A DNA stretch of 54,363 nucleotides from Alicyclobacillus pomorum DSM 14955 (GTDB taxonomy: Bacteria > Bacillota > Bacilli > Alicyclobacillales > Alicyclobacillaceae): assembly GCF_000472905.1 (NCBI RefSeq), contig NZ_AXAR01000001.1, forward strand, positions 274,476 through 328,838, given 5' to 3'. How positions within the stretch are numbered: the stretch's first letter is position 1; every line of letters begins with the position of its first letter. Shown here piece by piece: positions 25,321-35,353 of the stretch. Made by a program: the position numbers and the translations under genes. Below the pieces are notes generated by a model that was given only the letters and a program-made list of their open reading frames with translations, searched no databases and was not told where the DNA came from.

Positions 25321-25632
25321 ATGATGGTCACCGAGGAACTGGTACGCGGCATTCTGACCGACGTGTTGGATCCCGAAATTCAAATTGACATTGTCAATCT
25401 CGGCATGGTCTACGGAATTGAGATCTCCGAAGACGGCAAACACGTGAAAGTCATTATGACGTTGACAACGATGGGATGCCCCGCGTTTGACGATATCCAA
25501 GCGCAAGTGATTGAGAAAGTGGAAAGCTTGCCTGGTGTGGAAAAGGCAGAAGTTGAGCTCACGTTTGATCCGCCTTGGGACAAAGAAATGATGTCTGAAG
25601 AGGCGAAACTTGTTTTCAAATACCTGTTCTAA
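25321..25632 (+). CDS. MIP18/DUF59-family protein, SufT/PaaD-like Fe-S assembly factor
   Basis: A 103-residue protein of the MIP18 family: EELVRGILTDVLDPEIQIDI, VNLGMVYGIEI, the conserved Cys in TTMGCPAFDDIQ, and VELTFDPPWDKEMMSEEAK. Members help maturation of Fe-S proteins (SufT, PaaD, CIA2). Its place directly before the suf operon supports this. GGAGG is 5 nt before ATG 25321 (and 8 nt before an ATG one codon later). A long hairpin separates it from sufC, so it is probably a separate transcript. Confidence 0.88.
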   Translation: MMVTEELVRGILTDVLDPEIQIDIVNLGMVYGIEISEDGKHVKVIMTLTTMGCPAFDDIQAQVIEKVESLPGVEKAEVELTFDPPWDKEMMSEEAKLVFKYLF

Positions 25633-25682
25633 TGAGCAAGTCGGTCCTCTAAGCCCGATGTTCACGAGAACCGTCTACAGGC

Positions 25683-25727
25683 AGAGACCCAAGTCGCCAT
25701 CGAGAACAGATGGGAACTTGGGTCTCT
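25683..25727 (+). terminator. Long hairpin after the MIP18-family gene
   Basis: AGAGACCCAAGT / ACTTGGGTCTCT, 12-bp perfect stem with an inner CCATC/GATGG pairing. The T tract is poor (CCCGTATT), so it may be a weak terminator. Confidence 0.5.
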
Positions 25728-25750
25728 CCCGTATTGGCACCCGATACTGT

Positions 25751-25778
25751 TTGCAATTTGGCGGCAGTGTGTTAATCT
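25751..25778 (+). promoter_or_regulatory. Likely suf operon promoter
   Basis: TTGCAA, 16-bp spacer, TAATCT. The predicted start at about 25785 is a few bases before the palindrome at 25790-25804 and about 60 nt before the sufC ATG. Confidence 0.5.
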
Positions 25779-25789
25779 AAATAAAAAGG

Positions 25790-25804
25790 TGACTAATGTA
25801 GTCA
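25790..25804 (+). promoter_or_regulatory. IscR type-1-like palindrome at the suf transcription start
   Basis: TGACTA-ATG-TAGTCA, perfect 6-bp arms with a 3-bp centre. The published E. coli IscR type-1 core is YGACTR-WWW-YAGTCR; this matches at 14 of 15 positions. Placed at the presumed start site it would block RNA polymerase. The likely binder is the Rrf2/IscR-like protein encoded at 31544. Confidence 0.6.
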
Positions 25805-25845
25805 ACATTACGACAGAGATTCACGCTGGGAAAGGTTGGTCAGAC

Positions 25846-26631
25846 ATGGCATCCCCACATTTGAAAATTGACGGACTGAAAGTCTCTATCGAAGATAAGC
25901 AAATTGTCCGAGGTTTGGACCTCGAAGTTAAAGGCGGAGAGATTCACGCCATCATGGGACCGAACGGAACCGGAAAGAGTACATTGGCATCTGCGCTAAT
26001 GGGCCATCCGGCGTATGACGTGACAGGCGGCACTGTCACTTTGGATGGACAAGACTTGCTGGAAATGTCCGTCGATGAACGTGCTCGCGCCGGATTGTTC
26101 CTGGCCATGCAGTACCCTGCTGAAGTTCCGGGTGTATCCAACGCCAATTTCATACGTACGGCATTAAACGCGCGACTTGGGGAAGGCAACGAAGTGCCGG
26201 TCATTAAGTTCCATCGGCAACTTCAGGAGAAGATGAAGTCACTGAACATCGACCCTGTGTTCGCTGAACGGTATTTAAATGAAGGGTTTTCGGGCGGAGA
26301 AAAGAAGCGCAATGAGATTTTGCAAATGAGCATGTTGAACCCGCGCATTGTCATTCTCGACGAGATTGACTCGGGTCTCGACATCGACGCATTGAAAATC
26401 GTGGCGAAAGCCGTGAACGATTTGCGTTCTCCAGAAGTTGGATTCCTGATTATCACGCACTATCAGCGGTTGCTCGAGTACATTGTTCCGGACTACGTGC
26501 ACGTGATGATGCAGGGTCGCATCGTTCGTTCAGGTGGCCGTGAATTGGCTGAAAAGTTGGAAGCCCAAGGCTACGATTGGTTGAAACAGGAACTTGGCAT
26601 TGAAGATGAAACTGTCGGGGCGGAAGCGTAA
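25846..26631 (+). CDS. sufC: Fe-S cluster assembly ATPase SufC
   Basis: A 261-residue ABC-type ATPase that powers the SufBCD scaffold. Walker A GPNGTGKST, Q-loop region AMQYPAEVPGVS, signature GFSGGEKKRNEILQMSML, Walker B RIVILDEIDSGLD, and switch His in IITHYQRLL. The SufC-type FSGGEKKR signature is diagnostic. Start ATG 25846 (AAAGGTTGG upstream). A GTG at 25789 in frame would start in the operator with almost no leader and add 19 unconserved residues, so I reject it. First gene of sufCDSUB. Confidence 0.95.
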   Translation: MASPHLKIDGLKVSIEDKQIVRGLDLEVKGGEIHAIMGPNGTGKSTLASALMGHPAYDVTGGTVTLDGQDLLEMSVDERARAGLFLAMQYPAEVPGVSNANFIRTALNARLGEGNEVPVIKFHRQLQEKMKSLNIDPVFAERYLNEGFSGGEKKRNEILQMSMLNPRIVILDEIDSGLDIDALKIVAKAVNDLRSPEVGFLIITHYQRLLEYIVPDYVHVMMQGRIVRSGGRELAEKLEAQGYDWLKQELGIEDETVGAEA

Positions 26632-26644
26632 GGAGGACGGATCC

Positions 26645-29578
<2,934 letters not shown>

Positions 29579-29672
29579 GACCGCTTCGGCGGTGCCGGAC
29601 AGACGGATTCGATACAGAAGTTGGATTTGAGAACATCCGCAAGACCACCGACATAAAGGAGGTAGAACGCAC

Positions 29673-31070
29673 ATGGCAAAGCCGTTGCCCGAGATTGAAG
29701 AGTATCAATACGGTTTTCGCGACAAGGATGTATCTGTCGTCAAGTTCCAGAAGGGGCTGTCGCGGAAAGTTGTTGAAGAGATTTCCATGATGAAGAACGA
29801 ACCGGGGTGGATGACCGATTTTCGCCTGCGTTCTCTAGACATTTTTTACGAAAAAGCGATGCCGAATTGGGGCGGAGACCTGTCGGATCTGAATTTTGAC
29901 GACATCACGTACTACGTCAAACCGTCGGAAAAGCAGGGAAAGACGTGGGATGAGGTGCCTGAGGAGATCAAGAAGACGTTTGACCGACTCGGCATCCCCG
30001 AAGCGGAACAGAAGTTCCTGGCCGGCGTATCCGCTCAGTACGAGTCCGAAGTAGTGTACCATTCGATGCGTGAAGATCTGGAGAAGCTCGGCATTCTCTT
30101 CATGGACACCGACACAGCCCTACGCGAACACCCGGAGATCTTCAAGGAGTATTTTGGCACGGTCATTCCGCCAGAAGACAACAAGTTTGCAGCGTTGAAC
30201 AGCGCGGTTTGGAGCGGCGGCAGTTTCATCTACGTGCCGAAAGGCGTGAAGTGCGAAATTCCGTTGCAGGCGTACTTCCGCATTAACTCCGAGAATATGG
30301 GACAGTTTGAACGTACGCTGATTATTTGCGACGAAGATAGCCAAGTGCACTATGTCGAAGGATGTACCGCGCCAATATACAGCACGAACTCGCTTCACAG
30401 TGCAGTCGTTGAAATCATCGTGAAAGACCGAGCTACGTGTCGCTACACCACCATCCAGAACTGGGCGCCGAACATTTACAACCTGGTGACGAAACGTGCC
30501 GTAGCGTACAAGGACGCGACCATGGAGTGGATTGACGGCAATATCGGATCCAAGTTGACCATGAAATACCCATCTGTCTACATGCAGGGCGAAGGTGCCA
30601 AGGCGATGGTGCTCTCCATCGCTGTCGCGGGCCGCGGTCAGCATCAGGATGCCGGTGCAAAAGTCGTTCACAATGCACCCAATACGTCTTCGACCATTGT
30701 TTCCAAATCCATCAGTAAGCACGGCGGTAAGACGACCTACCGCGGTTTGGCTAGCTTCGGTCCGAATGCACGCAACGCGAAAGCCAATATCAAGTGCGAT
30801 ACGTTGATTCTGGACGACGACTCCACGTCAGACACGATTCCATATAACGAAATCATGAACGACGACGTGGTTCTGGAACACGAGGCCAGCGTGTCCAAAG
30901 TCAGCGAAGAACAGCTGTTCTACTTGATGAGCCGGGGCATCTCGGAAGAAGATGCAACGCGCATGATTGTCATGGGCTTCATCGAGCCGTTCACCCGCGA
31001 GCTGCCAATGGAATACGCTGTGGAGATGAACCGCTTGATCAAGTTTGAAATGGAAGGTTCCATCGGTTAA
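29673..31070 (+). CDS. sufB: Fe-S cluster assembly scaffold SufB
   Basis: A 465-residue SufB. The characteristic start region [20 protein letters not shown] is followed by [54 protein letters not shown] with the cluster-related Cys, [35 protein letters not shown] and [21 protein letters not shown]. It holds the nascent cluster in the SufBC2D complex. ATG with AAAGGAGG 9 nt upstream; a 94-nt gap after sufU contains a small GACCGC/GCGGT hairpin but no terminator, so it should be in the same operon. Confidence 0.95.
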   Translation: MAKPLPEIEEYQYGFRDKDVSVVKFQKGLSRKVVEEISMMKNEPGWMTDFRLRSLDIFYEKAMPNWGGDLSDLNFDDITYYVKPSEKQGKTWDEVPEEIKKTFDRLGIPEAEQKFLAGVSAQYESEVVYHSMREDLEKLGILFMDTDTALREHPEIFKEYFGTVIPPEDNKFAALNSAVWSGGSFIYVPKGVKCEIPLQAYFRINSENMGQFERTLIICDEDSQVHYVEGCTAPIYSTNSLHSAVVEIIVKDRATCRYTTIQNWAPNIYNLVTKRAVAYKDATMEWIDGNIGSKLTMKYPSVYMQGEGAKAMVLSIAVAGRGQHQDAGAKVVHNAPNTSSTIVSKSISKHGGKTTYRGLASFGPNARNAKANIKCDTLILDDDSTSDTIPYNEIMNDDVVLEHEASVSKVSEEQLFYLMSRGISEEDATRMIVMGFIEPFTRELPMEYAVEMNRLIKFEMEGSIG

Positions 31071-31185
31071 GTTCACCACGGTGAAGGGTGTTTTGGATTC
31101 GATTTCGAATGTCGGAGTGGGGCCGGAAGGTGGCGGATGAGTGTGTCTGCCGGCCCACTTCGGCGGTGTAGAAGGTGTCGTTGAA

Positions 31186-31491
31186 ATGGCATGGATTAAA
31201 GTAGCAAATGTAACCGACGTTCCGGTGGGGCACATGCTGTACGTGGACTTGGAGGATGATCCCGTGGCCATCTACCACGCGGAGGATGGCTTTTACGCGA
31301 CATCTGACACGTGTACGCACGCAGCAGAGTCTCTGTCGCAAGGACGGCTGGATGGGCATATTGTCGCGTGTCCGAAGCACGGAGGAAAGTTCGACATTCG
31401 AACCGGAGCGGCTGTCGCCTTTCCGTGTGTGTACGCGCTGCAGACGTACCCGGTAGAGGTGCGTGACGGCGAGGTTTGGATTGACTTTTAG
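31186..31491 (+). CDS. Rieske-type [2Fe-2S] ferredoxin
   Basis: A 101-residue single-domain Rieske protein with Cys43-T-His45 and Cys62-P-K-His65 as cluster ligands (CTHAAESL and ACPKHGGKF). Such proteins serve as electron donors to dioxygenases, or occur inside suf operons with an unproven redox role. No membrane helix. The ribosome site is weak (GAAGGTG), so the start is moderately sure. Between sufB and this gene lies a bulged GTGGGGCCGG/CCGGCCCAC hairpin (31116-31159) that might lower read-through. Confidence 0.88.
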   Translation: MAWIKVANVTDVPVGHMLYVDLEDDPVAIYHAEDGFYATSDTCTHAAESLSQGRLDGHIVACPKHGGKFDIRTGAAVAFPCVYALQTYPVEVRDGEVWIDF

Positions 31492-31543
31492 TTCCGCAAG
31501 TTGAGATTGCCATCCGCAGCAGGTATGTCAGGAGGGAAGGCCC

Positions 31544-31993
31544 GTGAAGGTATCGAAGAAAACGGAATACGGGTTGCGAGCTATGGTCGCCATTGCCCTG
31601 ATGGCCGGGGAAGACCAGCCGGTCCCTCTTCCGACCGTTGCTGAACAGGAGCAAATCCCGGAACAATTCTTAGACCAGATTGTTGCAAAGCTTCGGAAGG
31701 CCGGTTTCGTCAAAAGCACTCGGGGCGTCAATGGAGGATATACGCTCAGTCGTCCGGCGGATCAGATCAGCATCGGGTCCTTAGTGCGCGTGTTGGAAGG
31801 ATCATTGGCGCCCATTGGGTGCGTCAGTGAAGACATGTCGGACATGAGTCAATTCTGTGGGCGGATTCCGGTCTGCCACACGAGAAGTGTCTGGCTCCGC
31901 GTCATGGACGCCGTGACCAAGGCGCTAGATTCCATTACCTTGGCCGATGTCATGCACGACGACGTGCTCCTCGATGAGGCGACCGGAGGATAA
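31544..31993 (+). CDS. Rrf2/IscR-family transcription regulator with cluster cysteines
   Basis: A 149-residue winged-helix regulator: MKVSKKTEYGLRAMVAIALM, recognition helix around EQIPEQFLDQIVAKLRKAGF, and wing STRGVNGGYTLSRP. Cys93, Cys105 and Cys111 lie where IscR proteins bind a [2Fe-2S] cluster, so it can sense cluster status. SD AGGAGGGAAGG is 4-8 nt before the GTG start. Lying at the end of the suf cluster, it is the best candidate to bind the palindrome at 25790-25804. The spacing Cx11C differs from E. coli IscR (Cx5Cx5C). Confidence 0.9.
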   Translation: MKVSKKTEYGLRAMVAIALMAGEDQPVPLPTVAEQEQIPEQFLDQIVAKLRKAGFVKSTRGVNGGYTLSRPADQISIGSLVRVLEGSLAPIGCVSEDMSDMSQFCGRIPVCHTRSVWLRVMDAVTKALDSITLADVMHDDVLLDEATGG

Positions 31994-32075
31994 CGTAGGT
32001 CGGACAGGGGTTCCTCGAGGGCCTGATGTGTAGCACATGGATTGCGAGATGCAAGCAACATTTCGCCCTGCTACA

Positions 32076-32103
32076 CCACTCTCCTGGAATTTTGTAAATC
32101 GCT
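32076..32103 (+). repeat. Intergenic repeat, copy A
   Basis: Runs from CCACTCT to TTTTGTAAATCGCT. Copies B (33800) and C (36438) end in TTTTGCAAATCGCT. A and B match at 21 of 28 positions and share TGCT just upstream. An AGCGA..TGCAA-like sequence about 35-40 bp before the motif forms an imperfect inverted partner in A and B. Confidence 0.5.
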
Positions 32104-32111
32104 CAGAGACA

Positions 32112-32153
32112 AAACAGGACAGTCGAGGGAAGACCTCAACCGTCCTGTTTCTT
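32112..32153. terminator. Terminator between the Rrf2 gene and the convergent small gene
   Basis: AAACAGGAC / GTCCTGTTT with an inner GAGG/CCTC pair. T-rich on the plus side, A-rich before the stem, so it can work in both directions. Confidence 0.65.
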
Positions 32154-32168
32154 CATGTGGAAGGGGTA

Positions 32169-32456
32169 TTATTCTTGTGCAAAACCGAGGTCTATCTTTG
32201 GCAACGCTTGTATGTTGCGAACGGCTTGATCACGTCTCGCGCACGCCTCTAGATACTTCTCGAAAATACCGCGCAACTTCTCGTGCTGTTCCAGCAGGTT
32301 TTCGTCGACGAGCAAATGGTGCTCCACGTTGTCATATGACACGTGGTGACTGGGATTGTATCCGAGATTGCGGATTTCGTTCAGCAGTTCTGACAGAAGG
32401 TCATTGACCAGAAAGTGCGATTGAGTCCATTCTTCAGACATCTGCCTGAGATCCAT
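32169..32456 (-). CDS. Hypothetical small helical protein
   Basis: A 95-residue acidic, probably all-helical protein. ATG 32456 has GGAAAGGAT 9 nt upstream; the frame is open for 50 more codons without a good start. It shows HHVSYDNVEHHLLVDENLLE and several histidines, no Cys and no membrane helix. I do not recognise it. It is divergent from ahpC, and the two promoters overlap in their -10 boxes, which suggests linked expression and perhaps a redox-related role (inference only). Confidence 0.6.
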   Translation of the reverse strand: MDLRQMSEEWTQSHFLVNDLLSELLNEIRNLGYNPSHHVSYDNVEHHLLVDENLLEQHEKLRGIFEKYLEACARRDQAVRNIQALPKIDLGFAQE

Positions 32457-32556
32457 ATAGGGCCATCCTTTCCGAACTTGTCGTACTCCCGCGGCCTTCC
32501 AAGCGCCCACATCAGAGATGGGTACAAGTATTGGAATGTACAGCCTTGGAGAGAAT

Positions 32557-32585
32557 TTGAAAGTCCCTGTAACCAATAGTATAAT
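32557..32585 (+). promoter_or_regulatory. ahpC promoter
   Basis: TTGAAA, 17-bp spacer, TATAAT; start near 32592, about 40 nt before the ahpC ATG. No perfect PerR box is seen next to it. Confidence 0.8.
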
Positions 32586-32606
32586 CCAAGATGGGTTCAC
32601 AGCCAA
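32578..32606 (-). promoter_or_regulatory. Divergent promoter overlapping the ahpC -10
   Basis: On the minus strand TTGGCT (32601-32606), 17-bp spacer, TATACT (32578-32583). Its -10 shares four bases with the ahpC -10, so polymerase can bind only one way at a time. Confidence 0.55.
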
Positions 32607-32633
32607 GGAAGCAAGATTCGAGGAGGGATTTCA

Positions 32634-33173
32634 ATGCCGTTAGTGGGATATCCAGCTCCAGACTTCGATATGCTCAGCACGAAGAACTTGAAGACGCTTG
32701 ACGAACGTGTCAAACTGTCCGACTACAGAGGAAAGTGGTTGGTGATGTTCTTCTATCCAGCAGACTTCACGTTCGTCTGCCCGACAGAAATCATCGCCAT
32801 GAATGATCGGCTGCAGGAGTTCAAGGACTTGGACGCAGAAGTGCTCGGCGTGAGCTGCGACTCCGTACATAGCCACAAGGCGTGGATTGAAACTCCGAAA
32901 GAAAAGAACGGGCTCGGTGGACTGGACTATCCGCTCGCTGCGGACTTCACCAAGGAAGTGGCGCGCAAGTACGACGTCCTGATTGAGAGTGAAGGTGTTG
33001 CGCTGCGCGGACTGTTCATTATTGATCCCGAGGGCATCCTCCGTTACCAGGTTGTCCACGACCTGAACATCGGTCGCAGTGTGGACGAAACGCTCCGCGT
33101 TCTCGAAGCGCTGCAGGCAGGCGGAATGTGCCCGGCAAACTGGAAGCCTGGCGACAAGCTGTTGCAGAAGTAA
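32634..33173 (+). CDS. ahpC: 2-Cys peroxiredoxin (AhpC/Prx1 type)
   Basis: A 179-residue peroxidase reducing hydrogen peroxide and organic peroxides. Peroxidatic Cys49 in DFTFVCPTE and resolving Cys166 in GGMCPANWKPG; conserved VLGVSCDSVHSHKAW with an additional Cys, and ALRGLFIIDPEGILR. The C-terminal stretch after the resolving Cys is short, and the usual YF helix of sensitive peroxiredoxins is absent. SD AGGAGGG 7 nt before ATG. No ahpF follows; instead a TlpA-like thioredoxin does, which could be the reductant. Confidence 0.93.
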   Translation: MPLVGYPAPDFDMLSTKNLKTLDERVKLSDYRGKWLVMFFYPADFTFVCPTEIIAMNDRLQEFKDLDAEVLGVSCDSVHSHKAWIETPKEKNGLGGLDYPLAADFTKEVARKYDVLIESEGVALRGLFIIDPEGILRYQVVHDLNIGRSVDETLRVLEALQAGGMCPANWKPGDKLLQK

Positions 33174-33189
33174 TTGACTGGTCTTAAGG

Positions 33190-33222
33190 ACACCCGCTGT
33201 GAGGAGTGCAGCGGGTGTTTTC
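33190..33222 (+). terminator. Terminator after ahpC
   Basis: ACACCCGCTG / CAGCGGGTGT with 9-nt loop, then TTTTCC. Confidence 0.8.
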
Positions 33223-33259
33223 CATAAGCACGTGCGAATCCGAAGGGAGTGTCAAGCAT

Positions 33260-33718
33260 ATGCCTATGCGATTGGGAACGCCTATGCCGTCACTGGAGGG
33301 CGTCACGGAGTGGTGGAACTCGGATGGCGAGCCGAAATTAGATCCAAACAAGGTCACACTCATCCACTTTTGGGCGGTCTCTTGCCACATTTGTCATGAA
33401 ACGATGAATGACGTCATTGCGATTAAGGACAAATACGCCAAGGACGGCTTGCAGGTTGTGGCGCTTCACATGCCGCGCATGGAGGAAGACACCAACATTG
33501 AACGTGTGAAGCACGATGTAGAGGAATACAACATTCGGCAGCCACTCGGCTTGGACCATCAACACACCGTCGCGAATCGCTTTGAAAATGAGTACGTACC
33601 CGCGTTCTTCATATTCGGCAAGGATGGAACCCTCAAGTTTCGCGCCGCCGGCGACAAAGGGTTTCAAAAAGTGGAGCCGAAAATTCGCGAGGCACTTGGA
33701 CTTCCGCCGGAAGAATAA
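33260..33718 (+). CDS. TlpA/ResA-like thioredoxin-fold protein
   Basis: A 152-residue protein with active site W38-AVS-C42-HI-C45 and the cis-Pro region NEYVPAFFIFGKDG. The insertion VVALHMPRMEEDTNIERVKHDV is typical of TlpA-like members. No signal peptide or anchor, so it should be cytoplasmic, unlike ResA. The CHIC dipeptide is uncommon and would give a more oxidising couple than CGPC. ATG 33260 with AAGGGAG 10 nt upstream; an ATG two codons later is possible. Between ahpC and fadR with terminators on both sides. Confidence 0.85.
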   Translation: MPMRLGTPMPSLEGVTEWWNSDGEPKLDPNKVTLIHFWAVSCHICHETMNDVIAIKDKYAKDGLQVVALHMPRMEEDTNIERVKHDVEEYNIRQPLGLDHQHTVANRFENEYVPAFFIFGKDGTLKFRAAGDKGFQKVEPKIREALGLPPEE

Positions 33719-33727
33719 AATACCGAC

Positions 33728-33758
33728 AAGCCGCTCACGCCGTGGGCGGCTTTTATTT
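33728..33758 (+). terminator. Terminator after the TlpA-like gene
   Basis: AAGCCGCTCAC / GTGGGCGGCTT (one G-T pair), 3-nt loop, then TTATTT. Confidence 0.8.
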
Positions 33759-33799
33759 CAGCGATGTGCAAAACGCAGGCGACACCTCGTCGTGCTGAA

Positions 33800-33827
33800 C
33801 CACTCTAGAGAACTTTTGCAAATCGCT
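33800..33827 (+). repeat. Intergenic repeat, copy B
   Basis: CCACTCT...TTTTGCAAATCGCT. Upstream at 33761-33774 lies AGCGATGTGCAAAA, the inverted partner of the last 14 bases at 13 of 14 positions, so copy B is bounded by near-perfect inverted repeats about 67 bp apart end to end. It sits just before the fadR promoter. Confidence 0.55.
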
Positions 33828-33859
33828 TTATTTATTTTAGCAACATTCAAAACTCAGCG

Positions 33860-33889
33860 TTGACACGTTTCTTACGTACGGGCTACAAT
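33860..33889 (+). promoter_or_regulatory. fadR-etfBA promoter
   Basis: TTGACA, 18-bp spacer, TACAAT. Predicted start about 33896, which puts the FadR box at about +5 to +25. Confidence 0.85.
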
Positions 33890-33900
33890 GGCGATAGAGA

Positions 33901-33920
33901 ATGAATGAAAATTCATTCAT
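33901..33920 (+). promoter_or_regulatory. FadR operator
   Basis: ATGAATGA-AAAT-TCATTCAT: 8-bp perfect arms, 4-bp spacer. It matches the B. subtilis FadR box (TGAATGA, 4-bp spacer, TCATTCA). It lies between the -10 box and the fadR ribosome site, so fadR should repress itself and etfBA until long-chain acyl-CoA releases it. Confidence 0.85.
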
Positions 33921-33934
33921 AAGGGGGGAGGGGC

Positions 33935-34564
33935 ATCGCTACACGACGCGACGAAGCGAAGTACGAGGCGATTCTCGACGCAGCAGTCAAGGTGATGGCG
34001 GAATCAGGATACCACCACTCCCAGATCTCTCGCATTGCGAAGGCGGCTGGGGTGGCGGACGGTACTGTCTACCTGTACTTCAAGAACAAGGAAGACGTCC
34101 TCGTCTCTTTGCTGCGGAGAGCCATTGGGCAAATCGTGGAGCGTAGTCAATCCGCGCTGGCTCATGCGAAGACTGCTCCCGACAAGTTGCGCGCGTTGGT
34201 CTCCCTCTACTTCCAGGAACTTGGGTCTCACCCGGACCTTGCCATGGTTACACAAGTTCACCTACGTCAGGTGGATACAAACATTCGGCGCCACATCGGC
34301 GACATCCTGAAACCGTTTTACAACATGCTGGACGAGATTGTTCAGCAAGGCATTGAAGAAGGGGTTTTTCGCGAAACCGTCAACAGGCGGATTGCGAGGC
34401 GCATGATCTTCGGTACCATGGACGAAACGGTCACCGCATGGGTGTTGCCTGGCGGCAAATACGACCTGCACGCTTTGGCAGACGACGTCGTTGACGTGTT
34501 GCTGCATGGTCTGTGTAAAAACGAGGCATCACGCAGCATTGAAGGAGAGGAGTGCGTTCCATGA
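33935..34564 (+). CDS. fadR: TetR-family fatty acid degradation regulator FadR, apparent ATC start
   Basis: A TetR-type repressor close to B. subtilis FadR: N-terminal DNA-binding domain with AILDAAVKVMAESGYHHSQI, SRIAKAAGVADGTVYLYFKNKEDVLVSL, and C-terminal RRMIFGTMDETVTAWVLPG for acyl-CoA binding. The homologous N-terminus begins about 20 residues before the first ATG/GTG/TTG in this frame (GTG at 33992). Between the in-frame TAA at 33920 and that GTG the only plausible start is ATC at 33935, right after AAGGGGGGAGGGGC. A start at 33992 would delete the first helix of the DNA-binding domain. Alternatively a one-base indel in the G run hides the real start. Last codons overlap etfB (ATGA). 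Confidence 0.85.
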   Translation: MATRRDEAKYEAILDAAVKVMAESGYHHSQISRIAKAAGVADGTVYLYFKNKEDVLVSLLRRAIGQIVERSQSALAHAKTAPDKLRALVSLYFQELGSHPDLAMVTQVHLRQVDTNIRRHIGDILKPFYNMLDEIVQQGIEEGVFRETVNRRIARRMIFGTMDETVTAWVLPGGKYDLHALADDVVDVLLHGLCKNEASRSIEGEECVP

Positions 34565-35331
34565 ATATTCTGGTTTGTTTGAAACAAACGTTTGACACGG
34601 AAGAGCGCATTGTGATTGAAAACGGGAAAATCAAAGAAGATGGCGTGAAATTCGTCATCAATCCATATGACGAGTACGCAGTGGAAGAAGCGATTCGACT
34701 CCGCGATGAATTGGGCGGACAAGTCACCGTCATCTCTGTTGGGCCGGAACGCGCGGAAGAAGCGTTGCGCACGGCATTGGCCATGGGGGCGGACGAAGCA
34801 ATTCTCGCAGATGATCCGGCTCTGTTTGGGGACGAGTTTACGGCTGCGAAAGTGCTTGCGGCCATCGTCAAGCAGCATCCGTTTGACCTGATTATCGCAG
34901 GCAATCAGGCGGTCGACGACGGTTCTGGTCAGGTCGCCGTGCGCCTGGCAGAGGAACTGGGCATCCCGCACATCTCCACATTGACCAAGCTTGAGGTGAA
35001 CGGCGACAAGGTCACGGGTCACCGGGACGCGGAAGGTGACGAGGAGATTGTGGAAGCGACACTACCAGTACTCGTTACGGCGCAGCAAGGGTTGAATGAA
35101 CCGCGCTATCCGTCCTTGATTGGCATCCGCAAAGCGAGCAAGAAACCGCTATCAAAGGTGACGTTGTCGGATCTTGGATTGTCGGCGGAAGACATCCAGC
35201 CGAAGACCACCATCACCGAAACGTTCCTGCCAGCGCCGAAGACTGCCGGGAAAATTCTGAGTGGCGATTTGGCGGATCAGGTGAAAGAACTGGTGTCGGC
35301 CCTCAAGACGACAGAAAAGGTTATCGGGTAA
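34561..35331 (+). CDS. etfB: Electron transfer flavoprotein beta subunit
   Basis: A 256-residue EtfB with MNILVCLKQTFDTEERIV, INPYDEYAVEEAIRLRDE, VGPERAEEALRTALAMGADEAI, the AMP-binding loop AGNQAVDDGSGQVAVRLAEELG, and LPVLVTAQQGLNEPRYPSLIGI with the dehydrogenase recognition loop that follows. With EtfA it takes electrons from acyl-CoA dehydrogenases (such as that at 51043) to the quinone pool. Start ATG 34561 overlaps the fadR stop; GGAGAGGAG upstream. FadR-controlled by position. Confidence 0.95.
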   Translation: MNILVCLKQTFDTEERIVIENGKIKEDGVKFVINPYDEYAVEEAIRLRDELGGQVTVISVGPERAEEALRTALAMGADEAILADDPALFGDEFTAAKVLAAIVKQHPFDLIIAGNQAVDDGSGQVAVRLAEELGIPHISTLTKLEVNGDKVTGHRDAEGDEEIVEATLPVLVTAQQGLNEPRYPSLIGIRKASKKPLSKVTLSDLGLSAEDIQPKTTITETFLPAPKTAGKILSGDLADQVKELVSALKTTEKVIG

Positions 35332-35353
35332 TCGAGATACGGAGGGGAAACAC

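Noticed and set aside
33901-34146. ORF starting with ATG in the FadR operator as the true fadR start
   Set aside because: It is in another frame from the FadR domain and the ATG lies about 5 nt from the predicted RNA start; only an indel would join them.
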